Shown here piece by piece: positions 34,894 to 46,740 of a stretch of DNA of 64,000 nucleotides (positions within the stretch are counted from its first letter, which is position 1; each line of letters starts with the position of its first letter). Below the pieces are notes generated by a model. That model was not told where the DNA came from and did no database searches. It worked only from the letters and a program-made list of their open reading frames with translations. The DNA comes from Hetaerina americana (Eukaryota; Arthropoda; Insecta; Odonata; Calopterygidae): contig JAKTNV010000067.1 in assembly GCA_022747635.1 (NCBI GenBank), forward strand, positions 486,001-550,000. Direction: 5' to 3'. The translations under genes were made by a program, and so were the position numbers.

Positions 34894-36146
34894 CGTGGGT
34901 GGTCCCAGAAGTACCCAACCCAACAAAAAACACAAAAAATTTGGAAAAAAAGTTTATTTATTATTCAACATAATCTCCTTTCAGCTCTATACACTTTTCC
35001 CAGCGATGTTCGATAAGTTCTATACCCTTTTTATAATAAGAACCGTCTGGCTCCTCAAAATAGCCATTAACTGCCCACATCACTTCTTCACGGTTGGAAA
35101 ATCTTTGAACACCGAGACATTTTTTCAAGTTTTCGAAAAGAAAATAACCCAGTGGGGGAAACCTGGCGAATAGGGTGCTTGAGATAGGAACTCACAAACT
35201 TTCATTGATGAATTTTGGCTATTGCAATAACGGATTTGTCTTGATGAAACAAAACTTTCTTATCAGCCAAATGCGGCCGCTTTTTCTTGATTTCTTCGCT
35301 CAAACGTTGCAATAAGTTCGCACAATACTCGCCGTTGGTGGTATTGCCTTTTTTTAGATAGACAATGAACATTTGTCATTGTCACGGGCATCACAAAAAA
35401 CCGACGCCATGACCTTGCCTGCAGATGAAACGGTCTTCGCCTTCTTTGGAGATGCTTCTCCATTTTGAATCCATCGTTTTGATTGTTCTTTTGTCTCGGG
35501 TGTGAAGTAATGGACCCATAATTATGAAACGGCGCAAACATTTTGCTTTCTTGCTGTGAAACTTTGCTAAACACTCAATTGAAACATGACGCTGGTTTTG
35601 CTCGAGTGTGAGCGAACTCCATCGGCACCCACTTTGCACACAGCTTTCTCGTGTCCAAGTTTTCAGTTAATACGCGATGTGCCGCACTTTTTGAAATGTC
35701 TGCTAGCTCGCGCACTTTCAGTCGACGATCATCCAGCATCACTCTGTGGATTTTATTCACCGTTTCTGGAGTCGTCGCCTAATTTGGTCGACCAATGCGA
35801 TGCTCGTCTTGACAGCTCGTACGGCCTCGTTTAAACTCTGCTACCCAATATTTTACTGTTGTGAGCGAAGGAGCAGACTCACCCAGAGTGGAATCCAGTC
35901 CAGCTTTTATACTGATTGGGCTGAGGCCTCTCAAATAAAAGTGGTGTATCACAGAGCGATGACCAATTTTCTCCATTTTCACAAATTCAAACGTTAACTA
36001 TTGATGGCTGCCAAACAAATACTAAACGACGAAGCGTCTTCAAACTTAAAAAATATGCTTTAAAGATTGCATACTTTCTAATACACTGATATTTTTAAAC
36101 AACTACCACCATTTCTTGGTCAGGCCGGGTACTTATGGGACCCCTT
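34894..36146 (-). mobile_element. mariner transposon, near full length (copy 4)
   Basis: Terminal inverted repeats include GGTCCCAGAAGTACCC on the left and, reversed, GGTCCCATAAGTACCC on the right. TA dinucleotides flank both ends (34892-34893 and 36147-36148), the target duplication of the Tc1/mariner superfamily. At 1253 bp it is close to complete, but the transposase is broken. Confidence 0.85.
34950..35982 (-). pseudogene. mariner transposase, all three catalytic sites damaged
   Basis: The protein begins MKMEKIGHRSVIHHF with paired HTH motifs (LTTVKYWVAEFKRGRTS, then DDRRLKVRELA and KWVPMEF). The frame breaks near 35780 and again before the catalytic domain. The DET motif is missing: RRFIIM is joined to the later codons by a loss of about 11 bases. 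The HQD motif keeps its Asp, but the following five residues (normally NAPAH-like) are lost by an in-frame deletion. The SPDLAPSD motif has become SPGFPP with a frameshift. The C-terminus is readable as HRWEKCIELKGDYVE. This is the SETMAR-like group of mariner transposases. Confidence 0.8.
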
Positions 36147-36148
36147 TA

Positions 36149-37367
36149 TGAGATTTAATAATCTATCAGCTATGCAATAACTAAGTATCCTCACTCTATT
36201 GGAAATACGAGCATAGAACTAAAATAGAAAGGTAAATTAAGTGTTTCAAAAGGATGCCACCTTTCAATCTAAACACGGTTGTTTGATAACTTGAAAGAAA
36301 TAAAAGCTTTTCAAGGTATCTAAGGTGAATCAACGCCCTTCATCGCAGTTAAGTTAGGTAATCGAGAATACCAACAGGCGTCGCTGAATGCCATGAATTA
36401 AGTACTTTAATGAAATAACTAGAATAATCATTGAGAATAAATTTAAATGCGAGTATTTTGAAAGGAAGCAGCCGAGGCCAGACGTTTGCGCTGCGAGGAG
36501 AGAGGTGGAAACTTTCACCTGCATCGGAAGCAGCAGAGACGGGAGGGGAGGCAGGAGTTGGCTGAGCACAAAACACAACAAAGTCAGAAAGGCGCTCAAC
36601 ACGGAGAGGCAATTACTACGCCCAAAGGAAATACGACTCTCGAGAACAAGAAGGTAGTGCGTGAAATACGCTCCCGTGGGGTGAGGTGGCACTCCACGGC
36701 TGAGGAAGATTGAATGCATTGGAAAACAGACGAGAAAAATAAAAGGACGCAGAAAGGATTACTCATATCAAAATATAAGCATTTTTTTCTATGGTGCATC
36801 ACAAAATCCATCATTACATATTTTCTTATCTAATGTACGACATGTTCATTAGTTTTTAAATGATGCATCAAATGTTGCGAAGTATCCCTCAGCCGATTAT
36901 TAGTATTGCAAATATTAAAAGGTTTAGAGACAATGTTTTACATTTATATACACAATTTCATTGTATCTAATTTTGTAAAATTTAAAGAAATCGGCGCAAG
37001 ACTATTGTAGGATCCACCTGCGGGCAACGGGTCACTTGTTCGCAAGTTCTCCTAAATTAACATCGGCATTTGAATGAATGTATGTGTCTTTCAAAATTGT
37101 AATATTTACTTAAGGTTCTATTCTTAATTTGACAATTTATTTCAAATATTTTTCATCATTTTATACAAGTATTTTCTTTGAGTTAAGCAAATATTTAGCA
37201 GGATAGCACCTACGAAACGCTGAAAATAGTGATTGAAGAGAGAATGTTTCGCTAACTTGGTTGTGTGAGGAGAAAATTATGCATTTTGGATGAAATGCCA
37301 AGCGACAGAAAGTATTTGAAGTTATAAAATGATTTATTGATATTGATGGAATTGAGCTCTTATGGCT
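36149..37367. other. unassigned DNA
   Basis: Nothing recognised beyond short ORFs; mostly AT-rich. Confidence 0.5.
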
Positions 37368-37607
37368 AATAGAATTGAAAATGAAAGACTCCAATAGCCG
37401 TAAACAGATGACCTTTCAAAACAAAATACAAATGAGATTATTTGGCTAACGCCACAAGCTAAAGGATGGAGTAAATGTTAAATATGGAAAGATTTACCAT
37501 TTACCCCATCCTTCGGCTTGTGGCGTTAGCCAAATAATTTCATTTGTATTTTGTTTTGAAAGGTTAACTGATTACGGCTATTGGAGTCTTTCATTTTCAA
37601 TAGAATT
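37368..37607. mobile_element. 222-bp foldback element with 9-bp direct repeats
   Basis: The inner 37377-37598 folds into one hairpin. The arms are about 101 bp with roughly seven mismatches, starting GAAAATGAAAGACTCCAATA on both sides, and the centre is about 20 bp. Identical 9-bp repeats AATAGAATT (37368-37376 and 37599-37607) flank it and look like a target-site duplication. Nine-base duplications are typical of Mutator-like (MULE) and Foldback elements. There is no coding capacity. Confidence 0.8.
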
Positions 37608-38759
37608 TTTCATTGTAGAGCTGGGTGTTCCGGTATTCAGAGCCATGTTAGGAGGGGCTTGGAAATATACCTGTACTCAGTCTCACTGCCCATCAAATAT
37701 CTTCCTCTAATGGAAGGCCAATAAATGCGAGTAAATTAATGCAAAAATGTGAGCACCTTGGATCATCAATTGGATCATCAAGTTTTCAAATTAAGCATTA
37801 TGAAATTATTGATAGGGGTAGATATGTTATTTCTTCTTCTTTCACTGTGTTTTCGAGATTCAGTTCCAAAATACAGGAGTGAAATCATATCCATTCCTTT
37901 TCACAAACATAAAGGAGACAATCAAAAGTGTAAAAACAACAGAGCAATTAAATTAATACCATAAATGGCCAAGCTCTGGTAAAAGATTATTAGAAAGGAG
38001 GGCAAAGGAAGAGAACAGAAAACCAATCTGGCTTAATACCGAAGAGAAATACGTGTACTATTGATGCATAACATGAGAGATATTGTGGCAGGCCCTCAAA
38101 AAGAACGAATGAATTACTGTTACTTTACATCAATATGGTGAAGGACATGATCAAGAAGATATTAAATATCGTCAGAAAGTATTAGTTTGAGAAAAAAATA
38201 GAGAGAGATCTTGGCTCCACCACTGCTCCGTATTGTTCCTTTTCTTTTAGCATGGTGATAGATGCTATCATATAATGTATGCGAGACACCAGGTAAGATG
38301 AAGAAGCGCAAGCCGAATTGTCAAGGTGGCATCAAAGACTCAATGAATAAGGGATGAAAATAAGCTTCGAGAATAGCGAGAATACTTTCGTTGCCAATCC
38401 AGAGGGGAATAGGATGAAAACGTTTCTTCTAAAGTAGATGGCTCCACAAATGGAGTAGTTCCGCGCGTGACGTGGTGGAAAATGATAAAGAAAACATAAT
38501 AACAATTTTCTCTCGAAAATAGCTGGCAGTAGTCCAGTGGAATGGGGCAATACCTACATGAGGAACCGATTAGGAAAATATTGGAAAGATTTATTAACAA
38601 AAGATAAAGTAAGAACGGGGAGAGTAACGGAAAGGAATGGCATGTAACTCATATTTTGTATTTTGTAAAATTTACGAAATTGTATTGGGGGTTTAAACAT
38701 AAGGCACCCCAAAAAAACAAATTGAAACAATAAATGCCCGATCGTGCTCGAACGGGCCC

Positions 38760-38780
38760 AATTATTATTATTATTATTAT
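38760..38780. repeat. (TTA)n microsatellite
   Basis: About seven TTA units directly precede the SINE head. Confidence 0.9.
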
Positions 38781-38940
38781 AGTAGTCCAGTGGGTAGAGC
38801 GTTGGACTGCTGACCGGAGGGTCCCGGGTTCAATTCCCGGGCAAGGCACTCTGGGCACCTGCAGCTCCACCCAATCTTTGGTTTTTTTGGGGACCAGGTC
38901 TTCCTGGGAAACCATAACCGGCACAGGGAAAGGAACTGCC
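38781..38940 (+). mobile_element. tRNA-derived SINE (family member 1)
   Basis: The head has A box GTAGTCCAGTGGGTAGAGCG and a perfect T-arm CCGGGTTCAATTCCCGG with the B box. The body reads GCAAGGCACTCTGGGC, CCTGCAGCT, CTTCCTGGGAAACC and CCGGCACAGGGAAAGGAAC. The same head and body recur on the minus strand at 53361-53510, which defines the family. Confidence 0.75.
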
Positions 38941-39490
38941 ATATAGACCTTAGCGAATGCATGAACTTTACTATCCCCTACCAAACCGACCTTCGGGTTG
39001 ATTACTTTGTATGTTAATATCTTGAAATTTATTTGAAAATTGTTACTCTCTTTTCTTTATTGAATGGCTACAACATTCCAACGTGTCAAGAGTTTAAATA
39101 CATGGGTTCACAGGTCCAAGGGGTTTTAGAAACCGAGAATGGTGGGACAAAGAGTGAAAATGCAATTTTGATGAAACAGTGAAGAATCACAGGAGTAACT
39201 TGCGATAGAAGTATGCCAATTAAATTTAAGAGTATGATATAAAAGAACGTAACAAGACTGTTTCTATTCTACGGGCTTGCATTTTGGGCCACCAAAGAAA
39301 ACTACGCCAGAACCATGCATTTTAACGAAATGAAATCACACAGATGGATGAGTTGAGTAGCCAGAAGGGTTAGAATTAGATATGGAAAAATTAGAGGGCG
39401 CGCATAAATTACAGAGGGTAGAAATCGTTGGCTTGAACACGTGGAACAGCGTACGGATATGTATCCAGCCATGCAATATTTTGAGAAAAA

Positions 39491-40215
39491 CAGCCGAAAC
39501 TAGAACAATGAGGAGGCTTTAGTCGTGTCCGTCCCCTTCGAATGTATACTCCACTTGGGATCTCACTTACACTTATCCCGGCGTCTCTCTTCCACTCTAC
39601 AAAACCATCGGAAAAGTCCTTTTTATCAGAATGGTGGTCGTCAGCTGCCTCGTTACTTTCTTCTTTATCTCGTCAACCGATTGCTGGGAAGACTGGGCTT
39701 TCATTTCAGGGTCATTCAGGCCCTATGACTCATCCCTTTTAAGAAAACCTGGGCCATCGTTTACAGCTTGGGGCTAGTGCCCTGCAACTGCAGCACGAAA
39801 TTCTTGACGTCGACATTAAATTCATATTTTAATGAATATATGGACGGATCACATATTTCCGTGATAAATTCATCAGAAATTAAAATCTTATTATATTTAA
39901 ACACTAAAGATTCTGGTACACGAATACAGGTCCATCAGGAGTCAACCTATTTGTGGAACATAATGGATGGACCTTGAAAATTAGTTAACATAGCCATAAG
40001 CTTTTACAGGAGTTCCTCTAAGTCTAAAGTTTGGTTGCCTCTCATTTTATCATTTCCCTTCATACGTACATGCTCACCCCTTCCTACCGCACAAGATGCC
40101 AATTTCCTTCCTCCCTCTCCCTCGCTTTCCCCCAATTTCCTTCCCTTTCCACCACAGCTTTCAGCATAACAGCATCTTCGATGCTCAACGTTGCCTCTAT
40201 TTTCCGCCTACGAGG
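39491..40215. other. unassigned DNA
   Basis: Nothing recognised. Pyrimidine-rich between about 40085 and 40160. Confidence 0.45.
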
Positions 40216-41062
40216 AGGGCTGGAGTGGGGCTATTGGTGGCGGGATAAGGGGTGGGAGGTAATAGGAAAGCAACACCATCCGCGTCATTTGTCCGTGGGC
40301 CGTTACAGCGAGCTGATCGCTGCAAAACCGGAACCCTGTTCGCGGGTCACGTCACGAAATCGCGATGCCACGTTCCATGGAGCAACGATACGCGATAAAA
40401 TATTGTGTTTAGCTCGGAAAATCGGATTCGGGAGCCATAGGAATTCCCTGAGGAATGGCTCTCTCCTTGCACATGATGTCCCGGGAGGCTGAGGTGGGTA
40501 TTGACAATGCCCCGCACATACATCCATCAACAGCACACCTTGATGGAAATGCGGAAAATGAGAGGCACATACTACATTCCGATAGACCTCCAAGTGTCAG
40601 GATGTTAGCAGAAGAAGGCATATTCAGAAAACTACAGTGCATTGCATTCTTGCGAAAGATTTATCCAAGAGAGGGGTGTGCCAAGATGGTCCCCACGGTG
40701 CTGTCGGAAGAGGGCTTGCGTGACAATCTTGCCTTGGACCTCTTCGACCACTGGTGAAAGTGATCCGATTTTTTTATAATAGGTATTTGCTGGTGAGGAG
40801 ACATGGGTCTTTGAGTGCGATCCAGGTAAAACCCTTTTGAGTACCATTTTGGACCACTGGATCACGGCAAAGAGGCCGTGGTGCCTGAACGAGGGTCCTG
40901 TTGACACCTCACAGGAAGCATGCCACAACTGACGGTGCCACTGGCATCGGTGTGTCGATAAAGAAGGGTGCTCTTGCGAAGAACTTCAGCAATTTGGACT
41001 TTGATCTGAAATGAATGTTTCTCATCAGATGTATTCTACTTATTTTTGGGACAGACTTAGTG
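40216..41062 (+). mobile_element. decayed mariner transposon (copy 3)
   Basis: Homologous end to end with copy 2 at 3368-4228. It shares the same leader and start region, and its 3' end reads TTTTGGGACAGACTTAG. The left terminal repeat is not identifiable, so the boundaries are approximate. Confidence 0.7.
40365..40995 (+). pseudogene. mariner transposase remnant, same deletion as copy 2
   Basis: Begins MPRSMEQRYAI-like at 40365. Pieces include SDRPPSVRMLAEE, CAKMVPTVLSEE and the DETWVFE codons as gaggagacatgggtctttgag. These are followed within about 40 bases by YHFGPLDH, the C-terminal segment. The second and third catalytic aspartates are in the missing part. Several frameshifts and stops are present. 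Confidence 0.65.
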
Positions 41063-42584
41063 CAAATTAGAGCTTAAAATGACCCCCGCGAACCCTCAAC
41101 CATCTCTCATGGTGGATTATTTGTCGGTAAAAACCCCAGGGCTCTTTGCACCGATTCCAGTCATGATTTTTCAAAGCTGCAATAATACTGGACATGTGAC
41201 TAATTACGCTGCCCCGAAACAAATGGTGACCCCATATAGACTTTCCTCTGCAGGTAGCCGACTTGAAGCGACGACCATCTTCAACCGCTTCTGACTGCGG
41301 TGACAACCCCTTGAACGATAACACCCGGATTCCCGTGACGCCACCCGGATTCGAGAGCGAGGGAAAATAAAGGCGAAAATGTGCGACAGTAACATAAGCG
41401 CCACATTTTTATCGCGGGGCAAACTCTCCGGAAACGCATCCTTCTTCCAGTAAGCACGAGGAGGGAGCATAATCGAAGAACGCTCTGTATGCAAAGCGCG
41501 AAAAACCTCGAAGCGCCTCTCCCATTCCTTTGTGTCCACAGACTGCTCTCTCAATACATCGACTGGGAATCGCAACCTCTCCTCCCCCCCCCCTTCCCCA
41601 TCAACCCCATATCGGTACCCCTTCCCCCCACACCAAACCCTTCCCCCCACACTCCCCTCCACATCGATTACTCGCTTTATTGAAAAAATAAAACTGACAA
41701 TGAACCACATGGAATATTAGTGGCAAGATGTGTGGCGTCTGTCTGTGCACGATTTCCCGGGGATTTACTGTTGGCTTTCTCTCGTTCGTCTCCCGCTTCC
41801 GTGGTGAGCGAGGGAATTCCTTCGGCACGAGTCTCCACCCACTGGGCCTCGCCTCTTCGCCTCGTGAGCGGCCATAATCCCTTCATCACCGTACCACTCC
41901 CAACCCCAGTCTCCTCTCTTATCGCTACACCCAAATGAATCTAAAAATTAAAACCTCGCGCGGGCATTGGTTTTTCGCTTGAAGCTTCCGTGGGAGTCTG
42001 TTGTGTTTGCACTGGGAAATATATGTAAATTACGGAGAGGGTCGAGGATGCTTGTGAGATGGCCTCGATAATTTCGAAAAAATCAAAACCTGCAGTGCCT
42101 CTACTGCGGTTAAAAACTACTTCATTGTCCAGGGAAAGTAGTTTAAATATTTAGACGTTTTGTGATAATATGATTTTTTCGGGTTTACCCTGACCAAAAA
42201 TATCATGAAAATATTGCCAACACAAAAGCGACTGTTTCCTGGATACTCAAAGAGGATTTTTCTTACTTTCTCTTCACTGCGCTCATTGAACAATAAATTG
42301 CGATCGAACTTGGTGCCGCGAACATCCCGAAGAAAAATGTTTTCATAAAATGGCAAAAGAACTGTGATATTTGTAGGTGATAGGAAAACGGCGGCAAAGT
42401 ATTGTGACTGGGAATGACTGCGATGGAGGAGAGAACGTAAGGCAAGCAGGTTGTAGGGGAGGAAAAGGATATGGTTGGACATAAAATATGGGAAATGGAA
42501 AATATATATTCGGAATTTAAAGTAACGTGTGGGATGTCTGGTTGGCTTTTCCATTCGGCGCTGGAAATTGTAGCTCTGATGAGT
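41063..42584. other. unassigned DNA
   Basis: Moderately GC-rich between about 41290 and 41940, with a pyrimidine-rich run near 41575-41665. ORFs overlap on both strands without a recognised domain. Confidence 0.4.
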
Positions 42585-42640
42585 TTGTGTCCATCATAAA
42601 CCTATCTTAATGGGTAGCCTAGTACTCGGTAACCCAGTGA
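42585..42640 (+). repeat. possible RTE 3' end relic
   Basis: GTGTCCATCATAAACCTATCTTAATGGGTAG resembles the RTE 3' segment GTGTCCATCGAAAAACCTAC, then CTTAACCGGTAG. It is short and diverged. Confidence 0.3.
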
Positions 42641-42903
42641 AAGGTATGTAGCAATAATAAAATGTGGAAGAAGTTTTAGATAACAAAAGCGTTTAACTGG
42701 TCGTCAACCTTCAACTGCATTCCACTATCTCGCCTATAGGAACATTAATTCTTCATGATACTTCACAAATATTTTCTTCACTGTACCAAGATTTTTCCAA
42801 ATTTGTTGCGTATTTTCCTCTTCCTTGTTTTTGGTATCCACAAATCTCAGACCTCTCTGCAAAGAAAGATTATTAATTACCCAGATTACACACGACAGTT
42901 AAA
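42641..42903. other. AT-rich DNA
   Basis: Nothing recognised. Confidence 0.5.
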
Positions 42904-43817
42904 TAAGGTGTGATCAAAAAATGACCGGACTGATTTCATTCTGCGCAAACCGTTCAACGGATAGAAACGAGACACAGTGCGTCATCTAGCGAAATATCTG
43001 ATGACTAAAACGAGAGATAATGCGTTTGCTTACGTCGAGTCTTCACGCAGCAGCAGCCGTACGTGTCTTAACCTGTCCATCGCCGCGTTCAACGGCCGCA
43101 ATGAAGGGGCTAGAGGAACAGCATTGCTACGTGGAATTTTGTTCAAACTAGGAAAAAGTGCCACGGAGATATTTGGAACGATTCAGCAAGCCTTTGTTAA
43201 TGAAGCTATAAGTAGAAGTTGTTTGAGTGGTACAGTCGTTTTTAATCGTACAGAACCTCGACAGATGAAAATTCGCAGAACGCGGCGGTCTTCCACTTCG
43301 ACAGACCCAAACCATGTCAAATTGGTGAAAGATTTGGTGCGGGCAAATCACCGTTTAACTGTTATGGAGATATCCGAGGAAGTGAACATTAGTTTTGGAT
43401 CCTGTCAGACAATTTTGACAGACATTTTGGACATGACGTGCGTTACATCAAAATTCCTCCCACGGGTGCTGACTGATGAACAGAGAGAAAAACGGGTGGA
43501 CATTTGTCAGGAGCTCCTGGATCGAGCCAATGCCAACTCAGAGTGTGTTAAAATCTCCTTTTTTTTCCAAAGTAAAAATTCACCTTGAAAAGGCGTCAGT
43601 TCGACTGTATGGCGGACATTAAAACTAATTGTACGGCGGACCAGAAGGAGATCCCTAAGGCGGCTTACCAAAGAGGGTCCGAGACCTGGAAGAAACATTG
43701 TAAAAGGTGTGTCGTCAGCCAAGGCATGTACTTTGAGGGAGACAAGTTCGATTAAGCCGTATCCGTCGAAATAAACAAGTCATAAAATCAGTCGTCTTTT
43801 TTTTATCACACCTTGTA
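42904..43817 (+). mobile_element. mariner transposon, internally deleted (copy 5)
   Basis: The left end AGGTGTGATCAAAAAATGAC and the right end, reversed, CAAGGTGTGATAAAAAAAAG form terminal inverted repeats. TA flanks the right end (43816-43817) and a TA precedes the left end, where two bases of the repeat (CA) seem lost. At about 0.9 kb it lacks the middle of a 1.3-kb mariner. Confidence 0.8.
43101..43755 (+). pseudogene. mariner transposase, catalytic core deleted
   Basis: The start at 43101 gives MKGLEEQ; a frameshift after about 16 residues continues as FKLGKSATEIFGTIQQAF. HTH and linker motifs follow (RRSSTSTD, ANHRLTVMEISEEV, SFGSCQTIL), then FLPRVLTDEQREKRVDICQE. After about residue 155 the sequence jumps to C-terminal codons that would read as a YFEGDKF-type ending, close to the stop at 43753. 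The whole segment holding all three catalytic aspartates is missing. It belongs to the SETMAR-like mariner group, distinct from copies 1-3. Confidence 0.8.
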
Positions 43818-46740
43818 CATTTAGCGTAAATTAGCACGCAAATACGCAGATAACATTTGAGTATTTCATAATTCAAAGTTAAAAATATATTCCCATTAGA
43901 TCGCAAATTTTAAATGCCAAGAATTGCTGTAAAATAGACTACGACCAGAGTGACTAATCAGATGAATCCAGGCATCAGCCCCGGAAACTACTGCAATATT
44001 TTTACGAATGCGCCAGCGTAATTTCCGCTTAATTTTCTCCTCTACGCCTCCTCCGGTATAACCGTGTGCATGGCACTTCGTAATGTGCAATTATTGTCCA
44101 AACCAATTTCTATCAACGAGTAAAATATTTGAGGTTGGCCACGCATGAAGGTCTGTGTGTTCCTGGGCCTTCCTGGCCTGTAGTTAGTAGACCCCCAAAA
44201 GGGCATTGTAAACCGAGCGTTTATTAGGCGGTGGGGGGGTAACTTTGGGGGCAGACGAAAATGGATTACGCGAGGCTGATTAAGGAAGGGGTAAGATCCA
44301 AAAGCCATGAAGAGATGAAAAGGCTATCGGAGTGGAGGAAATGAAGAGCTGTAATAAACTAATCCAGGGTCCTGGGACTGGGGCGCTGATTAATAATGGT
44401 CATAAGGAAACGGAGGTAAGGAGCGGTGCACTCAATTTCAGAGCAAACCCATATGGGACCAAGCATGACCTCAATTTAATGTCACCAACTTCAAAAGAAT
44501 GCAGTTATTACAAGGGTGCGAATTAAGAGAAACGCCAAAATGTTAGATAAGATCTAATGACGACAAGGCTTCCAAACTTTGGGTGATATCGATCAATTTT
44601 AAACAATAGAGCGGTTGTGCTCCTCTGATGGCAATTTGCATCCCTATTGAATTTAACATTGAGGTAGGATCATAAAAATGAATAAATAAGAGGCAGAATC
44701 AATATGTTCGGGCCTTTTCCTCCCTTGACCTTTTTGGGATATAAATGGCATAGTTAAACCAATCTCCTCCTTCAAATTCCTTTTCATTGACGTTTTCAAT
44801 TCACGGTAGGAATGCTTGGCCTCAAAGATTGGGATGTAGAACTAAATATGTCAATTTGATGGATCGCATTTAATGATATCTCTAGGGATGTTGGTTAAAA
44901 TGAGCTTAATTTTCTTTAACTCCTCACGTGATAAGAGAAGTTTGCTACAGCTTGTCTTGACCACCAAGCCCATTCTTTCACATTAGGCTGAGCTATTGCC
45001 GCGTTTCAATTTTGTTTTTGAAAATTTGAAGTCTACGTTCGTTTTCCAATGTTTTACCACGGATTATAAACTGGGTTATAAAGGAAGATGCAAACAATGA
45101 GATGCAAACAATGATACGGCCAGAAATAAGTATTTGCGAAGAATAAGAGGGAAAGAAGAGGAATCCTATGTTTGAAAAAAGACGAAAATATAACAGGATA
45201 ATATTTGAACTAATTAATTATTCATATTAACTTAAAATTTCTTCATTCAACGAAGCATCAAAACCATTTATTGAAGCATAAATATTTGTTTTTAAACAAG
45301 TTATACCCAAGTCAACTGTCATTTGTCTATCGAGCGTAAAAAACGAAAAGTCACGTGAAAACATATATTATTTCATGTACGCAAAAAGTAGTCACTTTAA
45401 TTCCTTAGGGAATGCATCCCACTCCAAAAGTTTCACGGTGCATAGTTTTGTATCGCGACGCTTTTTTTAGTGCGAGAAAAGCAACTTCAAACAGTCGAAG
45501 CAGCTCAGGAATGACCTGAGTCCGATAAAAGCGGATGGGCGGGATGGGGCAGTCAGATCGGTCAAAGGGATCCATCCATTCAGGTCGACTCGGAAATCGG
45601 ATTGAAGAAATCGATCACCGGCCCTGTTCTCTCCTCAGCCAAGGCGAAAGAATAAGTTTGCAATTTTTAATGAGGGCGGAATGATGAAAGGCACGGCTGC
45701 TTACCCACACTTGAGGAGAATATTCAACACAATGAAGCCTTTAAAGTTCTCGCTACGACTAGTCCACCTCAAAACGCTTGAGGCACACGAGCGTTTTTCA
45801 ACCGTTGTTTTCAAATTAAAGGTGAATGATTACCGCATATATGAAGCGTGTAATCAAATAATGCAATTAATGCATCCATTATATTTACCATGACTGTCGC
45901 TTGAATCACAGTCTGAAATTGATCGCTTACAAACTTCTGCACTGATCTGGTTCACCCTTTCAGGGAACGGCAAGGGGAAAGATAGGAAAAGCTAATATTA
46001 AAGCAAAAATATTAAGATTTTAAATTAAAACTCTCAGGTATATCCAAAAACTCAAGTATATCTATATATACATATATAAATTTTCGGAAAAAAACAAATT
46101 ATTACACCGAATGAACGTAGAAGAATATTTCCGCGGGAATCTTTTGAATGAAGGCGAAAATGTGCCCTTACAGATTTTCAGATGGCGCGCGTAGTTCCCT
46201 CGGAAAACGTGATTAAATAGTTGACGACGAGGTGTAGCCGTGCGTGTGGGAAATGGGCGCGTGTGGAGACTCATTAAAATACACTTCCTAAGGGAACGTC
46301 CTATTGTCCCCAACTTTGAGGAATTCAGATGTTCTCCGCCTTTAACTCCGCTTGAATTCCTGAAAACAACCACAGAAAGATGACTATCCAAGGATTCAGA
46401 CTTCCTATACTACATATACTAATTAGAATATATATTTTATCATAGGATAAAGTCATATCAAAATTAGAATTAGAACAATCTATTATTGAAACAATGGCAT
46501 TACTTTTTGGTGCATTGCTGCAGAAGCTGCTGTTTATGAAATCGCGTTTTCCTATCAACTTAATTCAAAATTTTAGCGGAGAAAATTTTCTACTCAAAAA
46601 TTAACAAAATCCCTGGGATTAAAATAAGATTACTTCCTATGCGGTCATGTTGGCAAATTTCATTGATACACAAGATTGCCGAAGGAATCTTGTAATCATT
46701 AAGTTGACACCGTGTACTTTTCTTATAATACATTATTTAA
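43818..46740. other. AT-rich DNA, nothing recognised
   Basis: Short ORFs without domains and no repeat structure seen. Confidence 0.5.

Larger units (their letters stand above)
37850..39490 (+). pseudogene. old RTE-like reverse transcriptase, interrupted by a SINE
   Basis: Read across many stops and frameshifts, the blocks follow the order of an RTE-type RT. First comes ISIPFHKHKGD and CKNNRAIKLI with the following LW/KII (motif 2) near 37890-37990. Next is NQSGLIPKRNTCTIDA near 38023-38070 (usual NQFGF.PGRST.DA). Then, after the SINE at 38781-38940, come CQEFKYMGSQVQG near 39085, CDRSMPIKFK, LFYGLAFWATK and RNRWLEHVEQR to about 39450. The catalytic YADD region was not found and 38100-38700 is hard to align. 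It is far older than the other RTE copies here and from a different subfamily. Confidence 0.6.
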
